In this document: one piece after another, positions 14,201 through 22,158 of the stretch
Numbering within the stretch: the stretch's first letter is position 1
How the letters are laid out: every line of letters starts with the position of its first letter
Source: Liminaster sp017519885
GTDB taxonomy: Bacteria; Bacteroidota; Bacteroidia; Bacteroidales; UBA3663
Direction: 5' to 3'
Assembly (NCBI GenBank): GCA_017519885.1
Contig: JAFWRO010000060.1
Span: 62,001 to 126,000 of the forward strand
Length of the DNA: 64,000 nucleotides
The notes under the pieces: generated by a model
Seen by the model: only the letters and a program-made list of their open reading frames with translations
What the model was told of the DNA's origin: nothing
Database searches by the model: none
Position numbers and translations under genes: made by a program

Positions 14201-14940
14201 TAACAAGACTTGACAAAGAACAACAAGCAAATGCTCGACGACAACTGCTCACCGATGTGGTTTGGGCAATCTGCAACGATACGCTTCGACGTTTGCAGCA
14301 TGAAGGACGAACGCAGCTCTCCCCCATCGAAGTGTTGCTGTCGGCGCGTAGTTTCTGCGATACCTTGCTAACATTGCCAGACATCGACGAAGGCATAGAA
14401 TACGAGATGGACGACCTCGAAACCGAGGCAAATGGAACCGATGATGCCGTGCTTGTGATGATGCTTGCCTCCGCACAACTGCAGGCAATCAGCAAAATGC
14501 ATGTCGGTGCTGATATCCCGAGGATCATCATGCACCTCTTTGAGCGATGCGAAGGTCACGACCTCTTTCTCCCTCTTCTACAAGGCTTTTCCCACAAGGA
14601 AGAAGCCCGCTGGCTGGAAGGAAAGCGCACCGACCTGATGAATTATGAGCTGCATGAGATAGAATTGAATGGCGGAGGGTCGGAAGAGAAGACGGCATTT
14701 GTTAAGGAACAAGTGGATGTCGTACTGAATCTGAATAATCCCAGGATAACGGAAAGTTACCTTACCGTCCTTGGGAATCTCAATCTCAAAAACAATCACG
14801 CTTTTGATGAGCAAATACAGAGATTGTACGACAAATTAAGTATTCAAAACATCAGCATTACCAACAACAATTACGCTGAAGGCAGCAACAACCAGGTCTT
14901 TAACGGCATCATTAATGATAGTACAATAATCGGCAAATAG
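14197..14940 (+). CDS. Uncharacterised protein B with C-terminal EGSNNQVFNG motif
   Basis: 247 residues, starting in a 4-bp overlap with gene A. Residues 1-150 are helical and acidic (IDEGIEYEMDDLETEANGTDDA). The C-terminal 30 residues read SITNNNYAEGSNNQVFNG followed by IINDSTI. The same NN-x-EGSN-QVFNG block recurs at the N-terminus of the next protein, so the two probably assemble through matching beta-strand or beta-solenoid units. No enzyme motif was found. Function unknown. Confidence 0.7.
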   Translation: MITRLDKEQQANARRQLLTDVVWAICNDTLRRLQHEGRTQLSPIEVLLSARSFCDTLLTLPDIDEGIEYEMDDLETEANGTDDAVLVMMLASAQLQAISKMHVGADIPRIIMHLFERCEGHDLFLPLLQGFSHKEEARWLEGKRTDLMNYELHEIELNGGGSEEKTAFVKEQVDVVLNLNNPRITESYLTVLGNLNLKNNHAFDEQIQRLYDKLSIQNISITNNNYAEGSNNQVFNGIINDSTIIGK

Positions 14941-14941
14941 C

Positions 14942-15376
14942 ATGCAAGACGACAATCAAAAGACAACGGTGATCAACAACTTCGAAGAAGGTTCGAACTG
15001 CCAGGTGTTCAACGGACCCGTGACGGGTAGCATATTCGCTATGCCCGGCTCGACGGTCAATCAATATGCCGGACAACCACCGAGGGAAGGCAAAGACGCA
15101 AATGACGATAGGCAGCAGCGCGTCGAAGATCTGCTGCGAAAGGCAATTGAGGCGGCAAAGAAGGAGAACAAGGGGCCCAAACATATCCTTCTCCCTTATA
15201 AGGCGGCGATCGAGGCACGAGCCATCAGCGACACGATGAGTTGTGATGAATTCAACAAGAAATACGGGTGCAGCATCGCGAAATCCTCTTTTACCGAATG
15301 GATAAAGGATGATAAATACAGCGAAAGGGAAATAGAACCTTTGATCAATAAATTCAGAGCTATCCAAAACGCTTAA
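14942..15376 (+). CDS. Uncharacterised protein C with N-terminal EGSNCQVFNG motif
   Basis: 144 residues, one base after the stop of gene B. The N-terminus (TTVINNFEEGSNCQVFNG, then SIFAMPGSTVNQY) mirrors the C-terminus of protein B. Residues 60-90 are a charged helix. The C-terminal 60 residues (SDTMSCDEFNKKYGCSI, SFTEWIKDD, EIEPLINKFRAI) could be a small helix-turn-helix fold. Tight spacing makes A, B and C one operon. No function is proposed. Confidence 0.7.
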   Translation: MQDDNQKTTVINNFEEGSNCQVFNGPVTGSIFAMPGSTVNQYAGQPPREGKDANDDRQQRVEDLLRKAIEAAKKENKGPKHILLPYKAAIEARAISDTMSCDEFNKKYGCSIAKSSFTEWIKDDKYSEREIEPLINKFRAIQNA

Positions 15377-15400
15377 TTTGCCACCTCAAAGTAGCGCTCA

Positions 15401-15450
15401 TCCGAACCTGTCCGAATTTTTCCGAACTCATCCGAACCCTTCCGAACACG
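15401..15450 (+). repeat. Five TCCGAA iterons at exact 10-bp spacing
   Basis: TCCGAA starts at 15401, 15411, 15421, 15431 and 15441, so all copies face the same side of the helix. The array ends 11 bp before the -33 element of the next promoter, an ideal position for an activator or a cooperative operator. Confidence 0.85.
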
Positions 15451-15461
15451 ATGAAAAGTGT

Positions 15462-15492
15462 TTGGGAGGGTTATTTTTTTTGCCTATTTTTG
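15462..15492 (+). promoter_or_regulatory. Bacteroidetes promoter for the OB-fold/primase genes
   Basis: TATTTTTG at 15485-15492 with TTG at 15462-15464 (23-base offset), directly downstream of the TCCGAA iterons. Confidence 0.75.
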
Positions 15493-15532
15493 CACCGTCG
15501 AAAGTCACTAAGGGCTTTGGCAAAAGAATTAT

Positions 15533-15808
15533 ATGAGAACTATTATCGCAAAAGTCGTGGCACAGACGGAAGCCGTTTATGTGCCAAGCAGAAAGGCTGA
15601 CAGAGGCCAGGTGGCCAAGTCGGTGATCAAGCTCAAGGAGCTTGGTGGCGAGTTCGAGGACGAATACGTTTGCACGTTGTTCGGCAACCTCGCGTTATGT
15701 AAGTTCGTGGCAGGCGACCTGGTGGCAGCAGCGCTGCGATTCCAGACGCACGAGGTGAATGGACAGTTCTATCAGGACGTCGTCGCTACGGAGATTCAGG
15801 TACTTTAA
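15533..15808 (+). CDS. Small OB-fold-like protein, possibly single-strand DNA binding
   Basis: 91 residues. The pattern of short beta-strands (KSVIKLKELGGEFEDEYVCTLFGN, FVAGDLVAAALRFQTHEVNGQFYQDVVA) resembles a small OB fold such as DUF3127 or SSB-like proteins. It is the first gene behind the iteron-controlled promoter and lies upstream of a primase-helicase gene, which fits a role in holding single-stranded DNA. The fold is inferred from pattern; no aromatic stacking motif is decisive. Confidence 0.55.
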   Translation: MRTIIAKVVAQTEAVYVPSRKADRGQVAKSVIKLKELGGEFEDEYVCTLFGNLALCKFVAGDLVAAALRFQTHEVNGQFYQDVVATEIQVL

Positions 15809-15899
15809 TGTTTAACTGAGTTGAAAGAACGAGCGGAGAAGTATCGATGAAATGAGCTCAACTAACTTCGCTTTTCCTAAGCTCGCAATTTCAACAAGC

Positions 15900-16283
15900 A
15901 TGAAGAAAGTATTTTTAGAAAATACTGAGATGGAGACCCAGACGGTCTTCTACGAGAATGGACACATCATCATTACGCCTTGCAGCTTCGAGCAGGGGCA
16001 GAACATCGTCAGCGGTAAGGCCATCGTCAGCCAGGTGGGACGAATGGTGACTGAGGACAATGGAACGTCACACTTCCGCCCGTTTGAAAAGGGCACAGGT
16101 AGTCGATATCGCAAGCTCTTCAGCACACCGCATGGCGAGGTGAAGGAGACCAACGGCCAAGTGATTGTCCAGTTCCGTTTCCCGAAGAAATACGGGAAAG
16201 AATACATCGAGACGCTTCTGCGTGAGGAGTCGGAGAAGATATTGGAGTTTATCCGCTCACGCGAAACAGAAACTAAATGGTAA
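15900..16283 (+). CDS. Uncharacterised protein between the OB-fold and primase genes
   Basis: 127 residues if started at ATG 15900; an in-frame ATG at 15852 would add 16 residues of little character. The sequence is basic and beta-rich (VFYENGHIIITPCSFEQGQNIV, FRPFEKGTGSRYRKLFSTPHGEV) with a helical end (YIETLLREESEKILEFIRSR). Its stop overlaps the first codons of the primase gene, so the two are coupled. I do not recognise it; a DNA- or nucleotide-binding accessory is a fair guess from position only. Confidence 0.6.
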   Translation: MKKVFLENTEMETQTVFYENGHIIITPCSFEQGQNIVSGKAIVSQVGRMVTEDNGTSHFRPFEKGTGSRYRKLFSTPHGEVKETNGQVIVQFRFPKKYGKEYIETLLREESEKILEFIRSRETETKW

Positions 16284-18583
16284 TCGTTATGAGTGTATTC
16301 ACTATTTACTACAAGGATGGGGCGAAGATGATGCGCCCTGTCCTCAGTCGTGAGGAGTACCTTGCCCTGCGAGGTAGCGAGCGCCAGAAGGCTATTGTAA
16401 AGCTTGTTCGCGATGGTGATAAGTTGCAGAAGAACAAGCTGGTGCAGATGAACTACAGCTGCTTGCCCAATGAGGATGGAAGCCTGAAAGGCAGCAAGCA
16501 GCCATCGAGTACGGTAGGCATGGACATCGACTTCGTAGCTCCTTCGGACCTATCGCCCGAGGAGGCACGTGCTTGGCTCGAAAAGCAGATGCAAGGTGTG
16601 CCCGACCTGGTGATGGCGAAGCGTGAGGAGCTGGGACTGCTTATGCTTGAACGTTCGGCATCGAAGGGTTACCACCTGGTGTTCCGTCGTCGCGAGGACC
16701 TTTCGCAGGAGGATAACCTGCGTTGGGCAAGCGAGCTGCTGGGTGTGAAGTTCGATGAGGGTGCGAAGGACATCACGCGCGTCTTCTTCACCACCACTGC
16801 CGACACCGACGATCTGCTCTTCCTCGATGATGAAATTTTCGATGTTGCGAGCGTTGCACCGTTGCAGCGTTGCAGTTCGGTTTCTCCTATTTCGAAGTCT
16901 TCAAGCGTGCCGGACAACAAGGCTACGAGCGAGCCAGTCAAGGTGGAACCCATCGTTCACGACCCCAATGCCACCTACGACGGAATCCTTTTCACCATCA
17001 TCATCGCAAAGTATTGGGAGATGTTCCATGATGGGAAGGAACCCGTTGAGGGTGACCGAAACGCAATGACCTTCGAGCTTGCTGTGAACTTGCGTTCCAT
17101 CTGCGACTATTCGCTGGAGAAGTTGCTGGCCGTGATTCCCAACTATTGGGGCGAAGCGGGAACCGACGAATGGCGCAAGACCATTGAGAGCGCCCTCAAG
17201 GAGCCGCGCAAGGGTATGCCCTACCGCTTGAGACAGGTACTGGCTTCGCTGAAGAACAAAGCAGCTGCGAAGGCTTGCGGAGGCACTTTGACCACGCCAC
17301 CGCCTATGCCGACCCGCTTGCCCCAACCCATCAAGCTGCTGACGAGCAAGGTACCCTGGTTCTACAAGCCTGCCGTTGCGAATGCCGTATTTCCTGCATT
17401 AGCAGCTCATCTTCACGGAGTCAAGTTCCGCTATTGGGACAACGTCGAACACGAAGCCACCTTCATGCACGTGCTCATCGGCCGTCAGTCGATAGGCAAA
17501 GGTTCGATTAAGAAGCCCATCGAGTTCATCATGGAGGACATCCGTCAGCGCGACATTCCAAATCGTCAGCGCGAAGCCGAATGGAAGCAGAAGAACCCCA
17601 ACGCCAAGCAGAAGAAGGACCCGCGCCCGACCGACATCTGCATCCAGATGCTGATCGACAACCTAACGGATGCCGTCTTCAACCAGCGCATCGTCGATGC
17701 CAACAACAACGGCGAACGCTACATCTACACCATCGTGGATGAGATCGAGGCGCTTAAGAAGGTCACTTCGCGCGGCAACGTCGATGAGGTGGGCCTCCTG
17801 ATACGTAAGGCATTCGACAACTCGCTGGCAGGCCAGGAGCGCGTGGGAGCCGATTCGGTGAGCGGCATTGCTCCGCTTCGCTGGAACTTCAACGCTTCGA
17901 CCACACCACCCAATGCACGCAAGTTCTTCTTCAAGATGGTGAACGACGGCACGATAAGCCGCCTCGACATCTCGACCATCATCCTCAATGAAGACAACGA
18001 CGATGTGGCTCCCATCATGGGCATCTACGACCAGAAATTTGCCGCCGAGCTGAAACCCTATATCGACCGGCTGGAGGCCGCCAACGGGCTCATCGAATGT
18101 CCGCAGGCAAAGAAGCTTTCGCTCGAGATGAAAAGTCAGAACAATGAAACGGCACGCCTCTATGAATCGGAAGCCTACAAGGTCTTGTCCTATCGTGCCA
18201 ACGTCATTGCCTGGCTCAAGGGAATGGTGCTCTACGTGGCTAATGGCTACGTCTGGAACAAGGCGATTGCCGACTTCGTGGAATGGTCGCAACGCTACAG
18301 CCTTTGGTGCAAGATGCTCTACTTCGGCGAGCAGCTCGAAAAGGAACTTCGCGAGGAGAAGGAGATGCAGCAGCAGTCGGGGCCACAGAACCTGTTGAAC
18401 CTACTGCCCGACGAGTTCTCGCGCGAACAGTACCAGCAGATGCGCCAAAGCCATGGCCTCACCGGAAACGGCGACAGTACCCTACGCTCGTGGGTACATC
18501 GCAAGTACCTCGTCTTCGATGAAACATCGGGCACCTACTGGAAGACCGATGAATACAAACGCAAATTCGGTGGTAACACCTGA
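16277..18583 (+). CDS. BT4734/VirE-type primase fused to DUF3987-like helicase
   Basis: 768 residues (ATG 16289 is an alternative start). The N-terminal 180 residues match the BT4734/VirE-like primase fold: VGMDIDF (Asp83/Asp85), ASKGYHLVFRR and DITRVFFTT. A spacer at about 192-200 is encoded by a GTTGCAGC repeat (APLQRCS). The C-terminal part is a DUF3987-type ATPase with a Walker A-like GRQSIGKGS (about 401-409) and Walker B IVDEIE (about 485-490), ending in a basic helical region. Such proteins occur in Bacteroides cassettes with HU-like and amidase genes and in mobile elements. It probably primes and unwinds DNA of an integrated or satellite element. Confidence 0.8.
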   Translation: MVIVMSVFTIYYKDGAKMMRPVLSREEYLALRGSERQKAIVKLVRDGDKLQKNKLVQMNYSCLPNEDGSLKGSKQPSSTVGMDIDFVAPSDLSPEEARAWLEKQMQGVPDLVMAKREELGLLMLERSASKGYHLVFRRREDLSQEDNLRWASELLGVKFDEGAKDITRVFFTTTADTDDLLFLDDEIFDVASVAPLQRCSSVSPISKSSSVPDNKATSEPVKVEPIVHDPNATYDGILFTIIIAKYWEMFHDGKEPVEGDRNAMTFELAVNLRSICDYSLEKLLAVIPNYWGEAGTDEWRKTIESALKEPRKGMPYRLRQVLASLKNKAAAKACGGTLTTPPPMPTRLPQPIKLLTSKVPWFYKPAVANAVFPALAAHLHGVKFRYWDNVEHEATFMHVLIGRQSIGKGSIKKPIEFIMEDIRQRDIPNRQREAEWKQKNPNAKQKKDPRPTDICIQMLIDNLTDAVFNQRIVDANNNGERYIYTIVDEIEALKKVTSRGNVDEVGLLIRKAFDNSLAGQERVGADSVSGIAPLRWNFNASTTPPNARKFFFKMVNDGTISRLDISTIILNEDNDDVAPIMGIYDQKFAAELKPYIDRLEAANGLIECPQAKKLSLEMKSQNNETARLYESEAYKVLSYRANVIAWLKGMVLYVANGYVWNKAIADFVEWSQRYSLWCKMLYFGEQLEKELREEKEMQQQSGPQNLLNLLPDEFSREQYQQMRQSHGLTGNGDSTLRSWVHRKYLVFDETSGTYWKTDEYKRKFGGNT
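16851..16877 (+). repeat. GTTGCAGC-octamer dispersed repeat, copy 4, in frame in the primase gene
   Basis: 27 nt beginning GCGTTGCACCG, one base different from the 11550 copy. It lies at the junction between the primase and helicase parts and contributes the LQRCS residues, as does the btuG copy at 25155. Confidence 0.8.
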
Positions 18584-18664
18584 TTCTACAAATGTAACGC
18601 CCGGGCATCGTTGAAGTCGAGCGCCATCTATATCGTCGATGGCAAGAAGGTGATTGTAAAATAA
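18584..18664 (+). pseudogene. Remnant of a secreted-protein C-terminal tail
   Basis: Directly after the primase stop, one frame reads SAIYIVDGKKVIVK then TAA at 18662-18664, with no start codon. This is the typical end of Prevotella secreted proteins (compare the tails at 2885 and 21763). It is followed by a terminator at 18687. It marks the right edge of the accessory block, probably by truncation of a secreted-protein gene. Confidence 0.6.
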
Positions 18665-18686
18665 GCCTTTGAATGATACAATTTCT

Positions 18687-18726
18687 TCAGCCGGTGAGGA
18701 TCGCTTCATCGGCTGATATTTTTATT
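18687..18726 (+). terminator. Terminator after the secreted-protein remnant
   Basis: TCAGCCGGTGA pairs with TCATCGGCTGA (one G-T pair) around GGATCGCT, then TATTTTTATT. Confidence 0.75.
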
Positions 18727-18817
18727 CACATCGCTATGAAAAAACATAATTTTAGAACAAAATCAAACAAAAAAGGAATATTTATTTATAAATAATGTAA
18801 ATTTTTCGACGTTGATT

Positions 18818-18847
18818 TTGCCATGTCGGAAATTATCCGTAATTTTG
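18818..18847 (+). promoter_or_regulatory. Bacteroidetes promoter for the 957-residue secreted protein
   Basis: TAATTTTG at 18840-18847 with TTG at 18818-18820 (22-base offset), 42 bp before the start. Confidence 0.65.
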
Positions 18848-18889
18848 TCCCCAAATGAACACACTTTTTTAACTTATTCTTATTAAATC

Positions 18890-21763
18890 ATGAAGAAAAC
18901 TTTACTTCTTACGATTGCTGCAGTAGCCCTGATGAGCGCTACTGAGGCTAATGCTGAGTTCAGGAAGTGGGACTTCACCAAGTGGAGCACCGCTACCATC
19001 AACAATCTCCAGGCAGGCGCCTTTGCCAACGCCAACTCGATTACCCCCGAATCGGGATGGTCAGACGTGGAGAAGACTTCTGGCACCGCTCCTACCGATC
19101 TCTCGGCAGGCAACTGCTTCTGGGAGAGCACCGCACAGGGCAACGCTGCAGGTGTGACCTTGACCGCCAACGGTGAAACCATCGCCGAGCTCGAAGGCCT
19201 GCTCTACACCAACACCGCTGCTCGTTCGCTCGCCATCGCCCTCAACTACCAGGGCCCATTGAGCGACGGATTCGGCCCTTACAACGGCCCAAGCTACCTC
19301 TGGTTGGGCAGCAAGACGAAGAACTACTTCGTCATCCCCAACGTGGCTGTTGGCGAAAAGATCTACATTGGTGTCGAGAGCCACAAGTCAACCGAGGCAC
19401 GTGGCGTTGAACTCTACGTCTACACTTCGAACAACGCCCTTGGCACCAAGATCCTGGGCGAGGACGGCGCTGAGGCTCCTGCTGTGCCCATCGACTACAC
19501 CGACCAGGTATGGCAGGTGCAGGAAGGCCTGGAGGATACCCCCAACGAGGACGGCACCTACAACATCGTGATCCGCAACACCAACGGCTGCCACCTCTAC
19601 TACATCCAGGTGGGCGAAGACCAGGGTTCGAGCATGGAGGACATGAATATTGCTTACCTCTACGACAGCTCCTACAATGGCTATAAGGTTGACGGCACAC
19701 CCGCAGGTTATGCTGCCGACGGCGGCCTTGACGTGGATCCCGTCTACATCACCCTGATGGATTACAACGTAACTGCCATCGACTACAACAGCGAAGAAGT
19801 AAAGGCCATGACCAGTGCCGAGCTCAACGACTCACTGCTCAACTTTGATGTTGTAGTAGCAAGTGAGGCTGTTTCGAGCGGCAACACCTATGCCAAGGGT
19901 CTCGTGGACATCATCAACAAGGTGCCTTTGCTCAACCTCAAGTCGTTCATGTACAAGAAGGGCGTATGGAACTTCGGTGCAGGCTCGAATCCTTCGCCAA
20001 AGGCCAACAGCATCACCGTGGCTGAGGATTACCTCGAGGATCCTCTCTTCGCCGACGTGACCAGCATGGACGAGAACGGCACCATCCAGCTCTTCAAGAG
20101 CAATCCAGAGGACATCACCGCAGGTAACCTCGTACAGGGCTACACCGTGACCGAAGGCTCGCTCATCGCCGAAGACGCCGTGATTGCTACCGTAGGTGAT
20201 GGCATCAACGCTATCCACAGCCATGGCACCAAGAACCAGTACATGCTCATCCCATTGTCGAGCGACCACCTGCTTGCCGATGGTGACTTCAACCTCACCG
20301 ACGATGCTCTCACCATCATCCGCAATGCCGTGAACATCCTCGCCGCCACCAAGAGCAAGGTACAGAATGCTGCCATGCCTATCATCTCGCAGGAGCCTGC
20401 CGATGGCGTGACTACAGTAAGCATCAGCTGCGTTTCGCCAGGTGCTACCATCTTCTACACCACCGATGGCACCGACCCAACTGCTGCAAGCACCGTTTAC
20501 ACCGAGCCATTCGAAGTTACCGAGGACGGCCTCGTAGTGAAGGCATTTGCACAGGCTCATGGCTATAACGATTCGAACATCGCTACTGCTACCATCACCG
20601 TGAAGACCCAGGCAGAGGCTCCAAGCATCGACATCAAGGAGGAAGCTGGCCAAACCGTAGTTACCCTCACCGGAGAAGAAGACACCAATATCTACTTCAA
20701 CTTCCAGGGTCTCACCGCTTCGGCCACCTCACAGCTCTACACCGAGCCCATCGTTCTGACCGAACCTGCAACCATCACCATGTTTGCTGAGAGCGCCACC
20801 AAGTTGACTTCGCCTATCTATGACGCTGACATCGAGGTTGCCGGCATCTTCCAGCCTATCGACACCGTGGCTCACTTCAACGCAGGTCAAACCGACTGGT
20901 ACGACAACGTAGTCATCACAGTGGGTGAGAACAGCTATGGTGCAGCTGATGCAGTCAGCGAGGGCATCGCAAGCGGTAGCGCTTCGGCCATCTACTACTT
21001 CGGCAAGAGCGCATGGAACTACTACAGCGACGTAGTTGACCACACCGAGATCGTTTACGACGAGGACGGCGTAACTCCTTTGAAGGACATCAACGGCAAC
21101 GACTCCATCAAGACCATCTACGTTCCTGATGCAGCTGCATTCCGCAAGATCACTTCTACCACCGACACCCAGTGGACAATCGAAACCGAGGGTCAGGTAG
21201 TAACCGGCGAAACCAACCTGAAGCCAGAAGTTGGCGTAGGCAATGGTGCTACTGGTCGCTTTGCTGAGACCGCATTCGATGCTATCGGCACTCCGACCAA
21301 CGGCGTAGTTGACTTCGGCGGCAAGGTATCGGGCGAACCCTACACCATGCGCGTTGTCAGCAACGAGAAGTTTGCTGCTCCATTCGACGTAGTTGTTTAC
21401 CTTGGCAACGGTTCTACCGGCTCACCCAACATCGAGATTCAGGTTTCGGTCGATGGCGAGAACTGGACAAAGATCGGTGACGTGAACTTCTGCACCACCC
21501 AGCGCTACTGGAAGAAGACCCGCGTACATCAGGGCGAAGAGGGCGAATTCTTCGTTCGCCTGGCACAGGTAGGCGGCAGCAGCAAGGCTCAGCTCTACGA
21601 CGTACTCGTCATCACCACCACTGCCGAAGTCGGCATCGAGGAGATCAGCGAGGACAACGTTCGCAGCAAGCAGCAGATGTTCGACCTCTATGGTCGTCAG
21701 ATCCAAGCTCCAGCAGCCGGACAGATCTTCATCCTCAACGGCAAGAAGGCTGTTCAGTTCTGA
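18890..21763 (+). CDS. Large secreted multidomain surface protein
   Basis: 957 residues with signal peptide MKKTLLLTIAAVALMSATEANA. Residues 25-240 form a beta-sandwich of the kind common in Prevotella surface proteins (FRKWDFTKWS...GWSD). About 495-565 is a chitobiase-C-terminal-like domain (PGATIFYTTDGTDPTAASTVY), with a degenerate second copy at about 575-650. A further jelly-roll-like region (about 670-915) carries VQVSVDGENW-type strands. The tail FDLYGRQIQ...FILNGKKAVQF is a secretion-type C-terminus. It is a single-gene unit with its own promoter and terminator. Codon use is strongly C/G-ending, suggesting high expression. No catalytic motif is seen, so a binding or structural role is likely. 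Confidence 0.75.
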   Translation: MKKTLLLTIAAVALMSATEANAEFRKWDFTKWSTATINNLQAGAFANANSITPESGWSDVEKTSGTAPTDLSAGNCFWESTAQGNAAGVTLTANGETIAELEGLLYTNTAARSLAIALNYQGPLSDGFGPYNGPSYLWLGSKTKNYFVIPNVAVGEKIYIGVESHKSTEARGVELYVYTSNNALGTKILGEDGAEAPAVPIDYTDQVWQVQEGLEDTPNEDGTYNIVIRNTNGCHLYYIQVGEDQGSSMEDMNIAYLYDSSYNGYKVDGTPAGYAADGGLDVDPVYITLMDYNVTAIDYNSEEVKAMTSAELNDSLLNFDVVVASEAVSSGNTYAKGLVDIINKVPLLNLKSFMYKKGVWNFGAGSNPSPKANSITVAEDYLEDPLFADVTSMDENGTIQLFKSNPEDITAGNLVQGYTVTEGSLIAEDAVIATVGDGINAIHSHGTKNQYMLIPLSSDHLLADGDFNLTDDALTIIRNAVNILAATKSKVQNAAMPIISQEPADGVTTVSISCVSPGATIFYTTDGTDPTAASTVYTEPFEVTEDGLVVKAFAQAHGYNDSNIATATITVKTQAEAPSIDIKEEAGQTVVTLTGEEDTNIYFNFQGLTASATSQLYTEPIVLTEPATITMFAESATKLTSPIYDADIEVAGIFQPIDTVAHFNAGQTDWYDNVVITVGENSYGAADAVSEGIASGSASAIYYFGKSAWNYYSDVVDHTEIVYDEDGVTPLKDINGNDSIKTIYVPDAAAFRKITSTTDTQWTIETEGQVVTGETNLKPEVGVGNGATGRFAETAFDAIGTPTNGVVDFGGKVSGEPYTMRVVSNEKFAAPFDVVVYLGNGSTGSPNIEIQVSVDGENWTKIGDVNFCTTQRYWKKTRVHQGEEGEFFVRLAQVGGSSKAQLYDVLVITTTAEVGIEEISEDNVRSKQQMFDLYGRQIQAPAAGQIFILNGKKAVQF

Positions 21764-21786
21764 TAAATTTGCAACGTCTTTATAGC

Positions 21787-21830
21787 AATCGCACGGGGTC
21801 AATGCCTCGTGCGATTCTTTTTTATTTTTT
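21787..21830 (+). terminator. Terminator after the large secreted protein
   Basis: AATCGCACGGGG pairs with CCTCGTGCGATT (one G-T pair), followed by a T-rich tract. Confidence 0.85.
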
Positions 21831-21834
21831 TATT

Positions 21835-21864
21835 TTGTTATTTTTTCTTTTTCGTGTATCTTTG
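21835..21864 (+). promoter_or_regulatory. Promoter of the cobalamin riboswitch transcript
   Basis: TATCTTTG at 21857-21864 with TTG at 21835-21837. The riboswitch aptamer begins about 30 bp downstream. Confidence 0.7.
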
Positions 21865-21892
21865 CACAGAATTAGAAGATACAATACTACGC

Positions 21893-22064
21893 CGTCAGTT
21901 CTGCAGCTTGACCCCTGCGGATTGAAAGGGAATCCGGTGAGAATCCGGAACAGTCCCGCTGCTGTATGTCATCACTAACCCACGGGCCTCGGCATGTCAC
22001 TGTCCATGTTAACAGACGGGAAGACTGCCCAAGGGGATGACGAGTCAGAAGACCTGCTGACGAC
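21893..22064 (+). ncRNA. Cobalamin riboswitch
   Basis: The conserved aptamer core is clear: AAAGGGAATCCGGTGAGAAT at 21924-21943, ACAGTCCCGCTGCTGTA at 21950-21966, GACGGGAAGACTGCC further on, and the B12 box GAGTCAGAAGACCTGC at 22042-22057. Downstream hairpins (for example CCAAGCCTCTGGCTTGG at 22093-22109) precede the btuB start at 22159 and may be the expression platform. It should repress the B12 uptake genes when cobalamin is plentiful. Confidence 0.93.
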
Positions 22065-22158
22065 TGCCCAGGTTCTCGAACCTTTCGGAACCCCAAGCCT
22101 CTGGCTTGGAAAATCCTGCGATCGACAGGAGGGCGAATGTTCAGTTAACGCAACAAGA

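Noticed and set aside
21994..22158. Longer BtuB start at 21994
   Set aside because: It lies inside the cobalamin aptamer; the ATG at 22159 opens directly on a signal peptide.
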